DNA of 49,713 nucleotides, from assembly GCA_020048915.1 (NCBI GenBank), contig JAIFLU010000114.1:1-49713 (forward strand), given 5' to 3'. The notes beneath the pieces are model-generated. The model was not told the origin of the DNA, did no database searches, and worked only from the letters and a program-made list of their open reading frames with translations. The DNA is from Bacteroidota bacterium. GTDB lineage: Bacteria; Bacteroidota; Bacteroidia; Bacteroidales; JAAUTT01. Below, piece by piece: positions 10,148 through 17,830 of this stretch. Position numbers and translations under genes: made by a program. The number at the start of each line of letters is the position of its first letter. Within the stretch, counting starts at the first letter, position 1.

Positions 10148-11008
10148 TTAACCCATTTGTTTTCGGTATCTCTCAGGAGTATAAGTAGTGATTTTTTTGA
10201 ATATACGGGAAAAATAGGAAGCACTTTTAAATCCGGTTTGCTCAATGATTTCTTTTTGGCTTAATTCGGCAGTGAGCAGCAAAAACTGAGCCCTTTCAAT
10301 TCGTTTCCGGATAACGTAATCGCAAGGAGCCATCCCGGTAATCGATTTAAAAACTTTCGAAAAATGATCTTTTGATAAACAAGCCATACCTGCAAGTTCA
10401 TTTACCCGAATGTCATGCTGTAAATTATTTTGGATATAGACTAAAACAGGCTGTATATTGTATTTCAACATGCTGGTTATTGTGTGGCTCTGGTCTGATT
10501 CAAAAAAGCGGGAGAATAGCTGTTTTAAAATTCCAATAGTTTCCAAATGTTGATTGATCGAATGAAAATTAACTTTCTTGTTTAGCCATAATTTTGTCTG
10601 GTATACCCTTGGGTGATGGTGGGGTAATTTTATGTCAGGATTGATTTGTACTATTCTTTGGAATAATATGCAGTCAAGCTCCTTCGCTTCGATTTTATTT
10701 TTGATCGAATAGAGATTGAATGGACTCAATCCATTAGCATGCTCGATGCTAAAATGGATGTAGTAGTGAGATAATCCGACTCCAAAATGATAGCTGCAAG
10801 AAGTATAACTTGGGATCAAATAAAGATGCCCTGCTTCAAGGGATATTTTATGGTTTCCAATAATCAGCGTGCCATGCCCTTCAGTAATAAGGTATACTCG
10901 TGTAAAAGGACTGATGATATCCTGGTATTCTGAATCGGAGTTAAAGCTCAATAATGTAGTATTTCGAAGATGAAACGTAAGCGATTCGATAATTTGCTCA
11001 GAATACAT
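10148..11008 (-). CDS. AraC-family transcriptional regulator
   Basis: A 286-residue regulator with a cupin-like sensor domain at about 1-150 (an EAGHLYLIPS segment near 57 and conserved His in the barrel) and two helix-turn-helix motifs in the last 95 residues (INVNEL-type helix DIRVNELAGMACLSKDHFSK near 197, then SQKEIIEQTGFKSASYFSRIFKK). This is the layout of RhaS/RhaR and related sugar-responsive activators. It is divergent from the rhaT gene across a 204-bp region, and convergent with the DUF4450 gene. Its position beside the rhamnose transporter suggests that it responds to L-rhamnose or a related sugar, but the ligand is inference. It is not the hybrid two-component regulator typical of many Bacteroidota loci. 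Confidence 0.92.
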   Translation of the reverse strand: MYSEQIIESLTFHLRNTTLLSFNSDSEYQDIISPFTRVYLITEGHGTLIIGNHKISLEAGHLYLIPSYTSCSYHFGVGLSHYYIHFSIEHANGLSPFNLYSIKNKIEAKELDCILFQRIVQINPDIKLPHHHPRVYQTKLWLNKKVNFHSINQHLETIGILKQLFSRFFESDQSHTITSMLKYNIQPVLVYIQNNLQHDIRVNELAGMACLSKDHFSKVFKSITGMAPCDYVIRKRIERAQFLLLTAELSQKEIIEQTGFKSASYFSRIFKKITTYTPERYRKQMG

Positions 11009-11212
11009 AGATCATAAAATGAGAAGTTTACTTTTATATCTTTCAAAAGTATGAAAATTATAGAAAGATTCAATTCTCGCAATCGTGCAACAAAATGTCT
11101 GAAATGTTCAAGTTAGAGTTATTCCTATTCGGTAAGTTTGTTAGGGTATTCAAATAAATTTATTAGAATTCCGGAATCTGACTTTCAGCTAACTAAATAC
11201 CCCTATAAAACT

Positions 11213-12247
11213 ATGAACGCAAGTATTCTACTTGGAATTTTGATTATTGCTATTGGTGCATTTTCGTCGGGCAGTTTCAGTATACCTTTTGATAAAGTTA
11301 CCAAATGGAAATGGGAAAACTCGTGGTTAACTTTTAGCGTTTTTGCCTATCTTATTGTACCCGTATTAATTTGCCTGATAGTTGCTCCTAATTTTTTAGA
11401 GATTTACAAAACAATTCCATCGGGGAACTTGTGGCTAATTTTTATTCTGGGTGCTGTATATGGCCTGGCAAACCTAACATTTGGTTTATCCTTGCGGTAC
11501 TTGGGTGTGGCTATGGGATTTTGCATTTCGTTAGGTTTAATGATGGTAATCGGAACCCTTTTACCCCCTATGATCGACGGACGTTTGAGCAGGATGTTTG
11601 AGGGAAACGGCGGTATTCTGCTCATTTCCGGACTTGTACTTTCGTGCATAGGTATTGGTATTACCGCTTATGCTGGTATTTTAAAAAGCCGCAAGCTCGA
11701 AAGTTTGAAAGGTGTGAAAGCGAACACCGATTTTGATTTGCGCAAAGGCCTTGTTGCTGCAATGTTTGTAGGCGTTACAGGTTCGTCAATGTCGCTTGGT
11801 TTTGAGCAAGGTAAAATGATTGTCGAAGAGGCTATTAATACTGGTACGCCCGAACTGTTTGCTAAATGCCCTGTGTTTGTACTCTTTTTTGCCGGCTCTT
11901 TACTTTCAACCTTGATTTGGTGTTTATTCATGGGCATAAAAAATAACTCGCTAGGAGATTATTATAAAGGCGAATCGAAAAGATTAATTAGCAATTATAT
12001 CCTGTGTGCTTTTGCCAGCTTTTTGTGGTTTATCAACTACATTTTTTACGGAATGGGAACCAGCAAACTGGGCGAATTTTCTTTTGTAGCCTGGGGAATC
12101 CTGATGTCGCTTACCATTGTCTGCGCAACCGTTTGGGGATTTTTTCGCGGCGAGTGGAAAGGGATTGAATTTAAAATCAAAGGATTGGTTTGGTTAGGAT
12201 TGGCGGTGTTGATTACAGCATCGTTTTTAATAGGCATTAGTGGATAG
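11213..12247 (+). CDS. rhaT: L-rhamnose/H+ symporter
   Basis: Inner-membrane protein of 344 residues with about ten hydrophobic helices, predicted to import L-rhamnose with protons. The start is set at the ATG at 11213, which gives MNASILLGIL and the same length as E. coli RhaT; an upstream TTG at 11138 would add 25 polar residues with no family counterpart. RhaT-like segments include PFDKVTKWKWE near 25, GAVYGLANLTFGLSLRYLG near 80-97 and MGFCISLGLMMVIGTLLPP near 100-120. It sits next to an AraC regulator and upstream of the rhamnose mutarotase, so rhamnose is the best guess for the substrate, although related 6-deoxysugars cannot be excluded. No rhamnose isomerase, kinase or aldolase is in the window. 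Confidence 0.87.
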   Translation: MNASILLGILIIAIGAFSSGSFSIPFDKVTKWKWENSWLTFSVFAYLIVPVLICLIVAPNFLEIYKTIPSGNLWLIFILGAVYGLANLTFGLSLRYLGVAMGFCISLGLMMVIGTLLPPMIDGRLSRMFEGNGGILLISGLVLSCIGIGITAYAGILKSRKLESLKGVKANTDFDLRKGLVAAMFVGVTGSSMSLGFEQGKMIVEEAINTGTPELFAKCPVFVLFFAGSLLSTLIWCLFMGIKNNSLGDYYKGESKRLISNYILCAFASFLWFINYIFYGMGTSKLGEFSFVAWGILMSLTIVCATVWGFFRGEWKGIEFKIKGLVWLGLAVLITASFLIGISG

Positions 12248-12255
12248 GAATAAAT

Positions 12256-12312
12256 GGGTTACGTGTTCCGGGTTTCGTGTTTGTTTTAAACCTGCATCCC
12301 GCAACCCGCAAC
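12256..12312. repeat. Intergenic GT/CA stutter repeat with inverted arms
   Basis: Between rhaT and the URO-D-like gene, a GGGTTACGTGTTCCGGG / TTTCGTGTTT arm is followed by an imperfectly complementary CATCCCGCAACCCGCAAC arm. It looks like the degenerate short-period repeats scattered between genes in many Bacteroidota. It could fold into a hairpin in the transcript. No function is assigned. Confidence 0.5.
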
Positions 12313-12343
12313 AATTTTAATCTGAAACTTTAAACTAATTTAT

Positions 12344-13612
12344 ATGACTTCAAGAGAACGGATTTTATCGGCTATTAACCACAAGGAACCAGATCGTGTT
12401 CCAATCGATTTAAGCGCTACCCCAAGTTCGGGAATTTCGGCCATCGCTTATGGTAATTTGGTAAAACATATTGGCCGGCCCGAATTGCCAGTTCAGATTT
12501 ACGATGTTGTTCAGCAATTAGCTCAGCCTGATCTGGCTGTCCTGGATCAGTTTGGAGTTGATGTGCTGGATATTGGTCGCACATTTAACAACCAGCCCTC
12601 CGATTGGAGTCCGGTTACAATGGCCAATGGCGGAGCTGCCTTTTACCCCAAGTGGTTCAAACCAACAAGAATGGAAGATGGTTCTTATCAAACCTATGAT
12701 GATGATGGCAAACGGATGCTTTCCCGGATGCCGATTGGAGCAACTTTCTTTGATCAGACTTATTTTCCGTATGTTGATGGGTTTCCCGATTCATACGAAA
12801 ATCTGGATACAGAAATGGGTCGGATTATGTGGGCACGCGATGCACACAGCCCCTGGGATCATGCCGCAGAATCAGACTTCTGGCAAAAACTGCGCGAAAA
12901 TACATTGAAACTGCGCGCCACTACCGATAAAGCGTTGCTGGTGGTTTGCGGCTGTAACCTGTTTGAATGGGGAACTTTTCTTCGCCGGATGGACAACTTT
13001 CTGATGGATCTGATGTGCGATCCGGATAATGTCGAAAAATTACTCGATCAGTTGATGATCCGCCACCTGGCCACACTCGATAAAGTGTGCAAAGCAGTTG
13101 GCGATATTGTCGATATCATCCGTTTTGGCGACGACCTAGGCATGAGTTCAGGCCCGTTTATGGATGTTGATACCTACAAAACCTTGTTTAAACCACGGCA
13201 TAAAATGCTGTGCGACTATGTGAAATCGCATAGTAAAATGCATACCTATATTCATTCGTGTGGTTCCATCTCATTGCTGATGCCAGATTTAATTGATGCT
13301 GGAATAGAGATTTTTAACCCGGTACAGACGAATTCCTGGAAAATGGCACCCGATTTTCTGAAGAAGGAATTTGGACAAGACTGTACCTTTTGGGGTGGCG
13401 GAATCGAAACAGTTGGAACCCTCAACGTTGGCAGCACTCAGCAGATTCGCGAGCAGGTTTTCGAGCGTTTGGAAATTTTCTCGAAGGGTGGTGGATTTGT
13501 ATTCAACACAGTGCACAACATTCTGCCTGATGTTCCGCCGGAGAATATTGTTGCGATGTACGATGCGGTGAAGGAATTCAATAAAAGATCGAACAAAATA
13601 CATCTGCAATAA
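12344..13612 (+). CDS. URO-D / corrinoid methyltransferase-like protein
   Basis: A 422-residue cytoplasmic protein of the uroporphyrinogen decarboxylase superfamily, which also contains zinc-dependent methyltransferases such as MtaA and CmuA. It opens with MTSRERILSAINHKEPDRVP, the usual start of the methyltransferase-like branch. A putative zinc site is visible: His304-x-Cys306 in YIHSCGS and His391 in NTVHNILPD, followed by PPENIVAMYDAV. The third ligand position carries His where MtaA has Cys. True haem-pathway HemE is unlikely, given the length and the setting inside a sugar locus. It lies between rhaT and a GH29 gene (17 bp before it). A role in transferring methyl groups from a methylated sugar is attractive but is inference; no corrinoid protein is encoded nearby. 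Confidence 0.8.
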   Translation: MTSRERILSAINHKEPDRVPIDLSATPSSGISAIAYGNLVKHIGRPELPVQIYDVVQQLAQPDLAVLDQFGVDVLDIGRTFNNQPSDWSPVTMANGGAAFYPKWFKPTRMEDGSYQTYDDDGKRMLSRMPIGATFFDQTYFPYVDGFPDSYENLDTEMGRIMWARDAHSPWDHAAESDFWQKLRENTLKLRATTDKALLVVCGCNLFEWGTFLRRMDNFLMDLMCDPDNVEKLLDQLMIRHLATLDKVCKAVGDIVDIIRFGDDLGMSSGPFMDVDTYKTLFKPRHKMLCDYVKSHSKMHTYIHSCGSISLLMPDLIDAGIEIFNPVQTNSWKMAPDFLKKEFGQDCTFWGGGIETVGTLNVGSTQQIREQVFERLEIFSKGGGFVFNTVHNILPDVPPENIVAMYDAVKEFNKRSNKIHLQ

Positions 13613-13629
13613 CCTAATCAAAAAACGAG

Positions 13630-15321
13630 ATGAAGAAGAATATAAGTATAGTTGTGTTGAATTTCCTTTTGCTGTCAGGCTGGTCAACAAAATTATTTTC
13701 GCAAACGGTTGTTGCCGAAAAGAAACCGGTTGGCAACGAAAAGAAGATGGAAGAGTGGAAAGATGCCCGTTTCGGGATGTTTATCCATTGGGGCCCAGTT
13801 TCCCTCAAAGGAACAGAAATTGGTTGGTCGCGAGGTCGCGAAATTCCGGTGGAGGAGTACGACAATCTTTACAAACAATTCGATGCCAAGAATTTTAATG
13901 CCAATGATTGGGTGAGTGTAGCCAAAGCTGCCGGAATGAAATACATCATCCTGACAACCAAACATCACGATGGATTTTGTTTGTGGAATACTCGTCAGAC
14001 GGATTTTAATGTGATGAATTCACCACTTAAACGCGATGTAGTGAAAGAACTGGCCGAGGCATGCAAAAAGCATGGCATTCAATTCGGCACCTATTATTCA
14101 ACCTGCGATTGGCATCATCCCGATTTTCCCCTAACAAGCCCGGGTGGCAGTGTAACCCGCGAAAAAAGCGATCTGGAAGCTTATACCACTTACCTCAAAA
14201 AACAGGTTGCCGAACTTCTGATTAACTACGGACCACTTTATGTTCTATGGTTTGATGTTCCCCAGAAATTTGATGCCGTTCGCGGACAAGGAGTAATTGA
14301 CTTTGCGCATCAGATTCAGCCAGATATAATCATCAATGACCGCACCGGAGCTAAAGGTGATTTTGACTGCCCCGAACAACGTGTTGGTGGATTTCAGAAT
14401 ATCCGTCCATGGGAAACCTGCATGACCATTGCAGACCAGTGGGCCTGGAAACCAAACGACAATGTAAAATCGCTGGAGCAGTGTTTGCAAACCTTGGTTC
14501 GATCAGCCGGTGGCGATGGCAACCTGTTATTTAATGTGGGTCCAAAACCGGATGGAACAATCGAACCGCTTCAGGTGGAACGATTGAAAGAGATGGGACA
14601 ATGGCTTCAGAAGTATGGTTACACCATTTACGAAACCCGGGGTGGCCCGTTTAAACCTGCCGATTGGGGCGTGAGCACCCGAAAGGGAAATACAATTTAT
14701 CTGCATATCCTGAAGTGGATTGGAACAACTCCAAAAATTACAATTCCAGATCTGGGAATAGAAATAAAAAGCTGTCGCCTTGCCCATGGCGGAAAAGTAA
14801 AGTTGACCAAGCTGGGTAAAGTTTACACCATCGAACTTCCCAAAGAGGAATTGCAATCGGTCAATACCATTGTTGAACTTGAGTTTTCAGGCAGCGTGAT
14901 GAACATTGAACCTTTGGAAATCAGTTCAAATTCACTGTCTTACAACAAAGCCTTAACCGCTTCTTCGAATCCAAAAGGTCATTGGTCAAATCATCAATGG
15001 GTCGAATTGAATGCTGTTACAAATGGAGATTGGTCTGGCTCATTTTGGGAACCAGAGGTAAAAGATCTGACCCCTTGGGTTGAAGTTGATTTAGGCAAAC
15101 CAGAAAAAATATCACAGGCAATTCTTTACGAAAGAGGAACAGCTGTTAAAGCTTTTGAGTTTCAGGCTCTGGTTGGCGACAAATGGAAAATCCTGGCCAA
15201 AGGAACTACTATCGGTGGAAAGGTAGAAATTAAACTTCCGAAAACCACTGCTCAGAAGGTTCGTCTGGTGCTGAAAGAATTCAGCAAGACTCCCGGTATT
15301 TATGAGATTGTACTACTCTGA
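13630..15321 (+). CDS. GH29 alpha-L-fucosidase, copy 2
   Basis: A 563-residue exported enzyme. A signal peptide spans about 1-24. The barrel begins with FGMFIHWGPVSLKG near 50 and contains TTKHHDGFCLW near 113. The likely nucleophile is Asp209 in VLWFDVPQ, and a WETCMTI motif near 262 supplies the candidate acid/base Glu. The C-terminal part (about 430-563) is an F5/8 type C (discoidin-like) domain, with a TPWVEVDLGKPEKISQ segment, expected to bind carbohydrate. The insert around 55-70 (GTEIGWSRGREI) differs from copies 1 and 3, so linkage or aglycone preference may differ. It is 17 bp after the URO-D-like gene and 86 bp before rhaM. L-fucose is the expected product; alpha-L-galactosidase activity cannot be excluded. 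Confidence 0.9.
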   Translation: MKKNISIVVLNFLLLSGWSTKLFSQTVVAEKKPVGNEKKMEEWKDARFGMFIHWGPVSLKGTEIGWSRGREIPVEEYDNLYKQFDAKNFNANDWVSVAKAAGMKYIILTTKHHDGFCLWNTRQTDFNVMNSPLKRDVVKELAEACKKHGIQFGTYYSTCDWHHPDFPLTSPGGSVTREKSDLEAYTTYLKKQVAELLINYGPLYVLWFDVPQKFDAVRGQGVIDFAHQIQPDIIINDRTGAKGDFDCPEQRVGGFQNIRPWETCMTIADQWAWKPNDNVKSLEQCLQTLVRSAGGDGNLLFNVGPKPDGTIEPLQVERLKEMGQWLQKYGYTIYETRGGPFKPADWGVSTRKGNTIYLHILKWIGTTPKITIPDLGIEIKSCRLAHGGKVKLTKLGKVYTIELPKEELQSVNTIVELEFSGSVMNIEPLEISSNSLSYNKALTASSNPKGHWSNHQWVELNAVTNGDWSGSFWEPEVKDLTPWVEVDLGKPEKISQAILYERGTAVKAFEFQALVGDKWKILAKGTTIGGKVEIKLPKTTAQKVRLVLKEFSKTPGIYEIVLL

Positions 15322-15340
15322 TTTAGTGCATCTCTTTTTT

Positions 15341-15374
15341 GCCAGCGGCTAGTTTCTAGCGTCCAGCTGCTAGC
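15341..15374. repeat. Intergenic CTAGC/GCTAG stutter repeat
   Basis: Shortly after the second GH29 stop, GCCAGCGGCTAGTTTCTAGC is followed by GTCCAGCTGCTAGC. The unit CTAGC occurs directly and inverted several times in 34 bp and could form alternative hairpins. It resembles low-complexity intergenic repeats of Bacteroidota and is of different composition from the repeat after rhaT. Confidence 0.5.
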
Positions 15375-15407
15375 AAAACAAACCAGTAACTTAATAAAAC
15401 ACATAAA

Positions 15408-15731
15408 ATGAAACGATTCGGACAAATTATAGGAGTTGACCCGGAAAATTTTGAGAAATACAAAGAATATCATGTTTCCGTTTGGCCCGAAATTTTGGAA
15501 ATGATTTCAGCTTGTAATATCACCAACTATTCAATCTTTCACAAAAACAGTCTGTTATTTGCCTACTTCGAATATACCGGTGACGATTTTGCAGGCGACA
15601 TGGCCAGAATGGCTGCCGATCCAAAAACTCAGGAATGGTGGAACATTATGAAACCGATGCAACGACCTGTTGAAAATCGTGCAGAAGGAGAGTGGTGGGC
15701 CAATATGGAAGAAGTTTTTCATCTGGATTAA
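15408..15731 (+). CDS. rhaM: L-rhamnose mutarotase
   Basis: A 107-residue cytoplasmic protein that interconverts the alpha and beta anomers of L-rhamnose so that import and isomerisation are not limited by spontaneous mutarotation. The key residue His22 (in YKEYHVSVWPEI) is at exactly the position of the catalytic His22 of E. coli RhaM, and the conserved Trp pair (77-78, QEWWNIM) and the C-terminal EEVFHLD are present. The size matches the family. It follows the second GH29 gene and supports rhamnose as a product of the locus. The 250 bp downstream hold no gene I can support; they end in a three-box operator array. Confidence 0.92.
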   Translation: MKRFGQIIGVDPENFEKYKEYHVSVWPEILEMISACNITNYSIFHKNSLLFAYFEYTGDDFAGDMARMAADPKTQEWWNIMKPMQRPVENRAEGEWWANMEEVFHLD

Positions 15732-15868
15732 AAATAAGGTTAAGGAAATAACCGAAAGTTGTCTGGCAAAGCATGACCACATGAGCAAGACCATTGTAAT
15801 TCGGGCACCGTTTTGGCCGGACCACCGTGCACACTTTTAGTGCAAAATTTTTAAATCCGTCAGTTTTT

Positions 15869-15912
15869 GGAAACGTTTCCGAAAATAAAAACGTTTCCGA
15901 AAACGTTTCCGG
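15869..15912. promoter_or_regulatory. Three-box AACGTTTCC operator array upstream of GH29 copy 3
   Basis: Three copies of AACGTTTCCG lie in 44 bp. The CGTTTCC cores start at 15874, 15892 and 15904, so the spacings are 18 and 12 bp. The first copy is the perfect 12-bp palindrome GGAAACGTTTCC, with the CG centre seen in LacI-type operators. The last box ends 69 bp before the ATG at 15982. A second array with nearly the same spacing precedes the GH127-type gene. The cognate regulator is not evident in the window. Confidence 0.7.
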
Positions 15913-15981
15913 AAATTAATAGAGCAATTGATAACCAATTTGATAAATCTGAATCTAAATTTATTCTCAAAGACTAAACCT

Positions 15982-17682
15982 ATGATCATAAGAAAACTAA
16001 TTCTTATTTGCATTACCGCCCTATTTGTTGCAGATGCAATGGCGCAAAACGGCGATGGTAATGCTACTTCAAAACAAAATGACCCGAAAATGCAATGGTG
16101 GAAAGATGCCAAATTCGGTATGTTTATCCATTGGGGAATTTACTCCGTACCTTCAGGAAAATGGGGCGAAACTACTACCTATGGCGAATGGATCATGCAT
16201 TCGGCAAAAATCCCGAGGGCTGAATATGGCGCTTTGGCACAAAAATTCAATCCGACAAAGTTTAATGCCGATGAATGGGTAAAACTGGCCAAAGATGCCG
16301 GTCAGAAATACATTGTAATCACCTCGAAACACCATGACGGTTTTGCCATGTTTGGTTCAAAGGCCGATCCTTACAACATTGTCGATGCCACACCTTTCAA
16401 GCGCGACATTCTGAAAGAATTAGCCGATGCCTGCCGTAAACAGGGCATGAAACTCGGGTTTTACTATTCTCAGGCGCAGGACTGGTATCATCCCGGTGGC
16501 GCAGTTTCCGGAAATGTGGAGTGGGACGAAACCCACAAAGGTGATATGAATAAATACATTGATGAAATTGCTGTTCCGCAGGTGAAGGAAATACTATCAA
16601 ATTATGGCGATGTAGCCATTCTCTGGTGGGACACCCCAACCAACATGACCAGGGAAATGACTATCAAATTGGCTGAACTGACTAAACCCTATCCTAACCT
16701 GATTACAAACAACCGCCTAGGTGCAGGAATGGGTGGTGACCTTGAAACTCCGGAGCAGTTTGTGCCGGCAACTGGTTTCCCCGGTCGAAACTGGGAGGTT
16801 TGCATGACCATGAACGGACATTGGGGCTACAATGCATACGACGACCGCTGGAAAAGCACCACCGATCTGTTGCAAAAGTTGATAGACATTGTGAGCAAAG
16901 GAGGAAATTTTTTGCTGAATGTTGGTCCGAATCAATATGGAATAATTCCTGAAGTGTGCCAGCAAAACCTTCGCGAAATGGGCGATTGGTTAAAAGTTAA
17001 TGATGAAGCCATTTATGGAACACAAGCCAGCCCGTTTCCTTATCTTTCGTGGGGAAGAGCAACACGCAAGGGACAAACTCTGTACCTGCACGTATTCAAC
17101 TGGCCTGCCGACGGAAAGTTAAATGTGCCTTTTGGCAACAAAGTAACCAAAGCTTATTTACTTGCCGACAGGAAAAACATTTTTAAGGTCACTCCCGGTA
17201 ATGATAAATCTGTAATTCAGCTGCCTTCTTATGCTCCCGATAAAATAGCCTCGGTTGTGGCTGTGGAATTCACCGGTGAACCTGCTGTTCTGCCAGTACC
17301 TTCACAAGGAGCAAAAGTAATTGCAGGCCCGGCAGCGGAAAATGCCAATGCTGCCAGCATCAACGACGGTGATCCAAAAAACAGGTGGCAAGCTGCTAAA
17401 GGCGAAAAATTGGCTACACTGGAAATTGATCTTGGAAAGCCGACTGCCGTTCAAACCCTCTCCATGGTTGAACCATGGCATCCATGGGATGGACGCAGTC
17501 AGAAAATTGAATTGCAATATCTTGAGGGTGCAAATTGGAAAAGCATTTTAAAAACAGAAACCAATGGTACTGGAATAACAACGAACTTTCAGGCTGTAAC
17601 GGCTCAGAAATTTAAAGTGCTGATTCAAAACGAAAAAGAAGCTCCGGCATTGAATGAACTAATTCTTTTCAGGGCTGAATAG
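15982..17682 (+). CDS. GH29 alpha-L-fucosidase, copy 3
   Basis: A 566-residue exported enzyme. The ATG at 15982 is chosen over an in-frame TTG at 15928, because it places a normal signal peptide (MIIRKLILICITALFVADAMA) at the N-terminus and keeps the operator array outside the gene. The barrel starts with FGMFIHWGIYSVPSGKW; TSKHHDGFAMF follows. The likely nucleophile is Asp217 in ILWWDTPTN and the candidate acid/base is the Glu of WEVCMTMNGHWGY. An F5/8 type C-like domain (ATLEIDLGKPTAVQT) ends the protein. The barrel is closest to copy 1. It stands alone between two operator arrays, so it is probably transcribed under the same signal as the downstream GH127 cluster. Confidence 0.9.
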   Translation: MIIRKLILICITALFVADAMAQNGDGNATSKQNDPKMQWWKDAKFGMFIHWGIYSVPSGKWGETTTYGEWIMHSAKIPRAEYGALAQKFNPTKFNADEWVKLAKDAGQKYIVITSKHHDGFAMFGSKADPYNIVDATPFKRDILKELADACRKQGMKLGFYYSQAQDWYHPGGAVSGNVEWDETHKGDMNKYIDEIAVPQVKEILSNYGDVAILWWDTPTNMTREMTIKLAELTKPYPNLITNNRLGAGMGGDLETPEQFVPATGFPGRNWEVCMTMNGHWGYNAYDDRWKSTTDLLQKLIDIVSKGGNFLLNVGPNQYGIIPEVCQQNLREMGDWLKVNDEAIYGTQASPFPYLSWGRATRKGQTLYLHVFNWPADGKLNVPFGNKVTKAYLLADRKNIFKVTPGNDKSVIQLPSYAPDKIASVVAVEFTGEPAVLPVPSQGAKVIAGPAAENANAASINDGDPKNRWQAAKGEKLATLEIDLGKPTAVQTLSMVEPWHPWDGRSQKIELQYLEGANWKSILKTETNGTGITTNFQAVTAQKFKVLIQNEKEAPALNELILFRAE

Positions 17683-17696
17683 TGATATTTATTTCA

Positions 17697-17741
17697 GAAA
17701 ACGTTTCCGTATTTTGGAAACGTTTCTGAAATCGTTTCCGG
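17697..17741. promoter_or_regulatory. Three-box AACGTTTCC operator array upstream of the GH127-type gene
   Basis: Three boxes of the same motif as at 15869-15912, with cores starting at 17702, 17721 (CGTTTCT) and 17733, so the spacings are 19 and 12 bp. The middle copy reads GGAAACGTTTCT and the last TCGTTTCCGG. The array begins 15 bp after the stop of GH29 copy 3 and ends 89 bp before the ATG at 17831. The matching order and spacing of two arrays in different intergenic regions argue for a real operator rather than chance. Confidence 0.7.
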
Positions 17742-17830
17742 CAATAAATCAAATGGTTTAAGCCAAAATGGCTTCTCTGGTCATTATTTTTACTCACCTG
17801 CAATAGACTGAAGCTGTAATAATATCAAAT

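Noticed and set aside
11030-11080. ATCTTTC/GAAAGAT inverted repeat as an AraC operator.
   Set aside because: AraC-type regulators bind direct repeats, and a seven-base AT-rich inverted repeat is likely by chance here.
11138-11212. A TTG start 75 bp upstream of the rhaT ATG.
   Set aside because: The extra 25 residues are polar and have no counterpart in RhaT; the ATG gives the exact family length.
15740-15834. A - strand frame with a protein-like look (RCPNYNGLAHVVMLCQ) downstream of rhaM.
   Set aside because: It is short, has no recognisable family, overlaps rhaM if extended, and has no suitable start; it may be a relic but cannot be supported.
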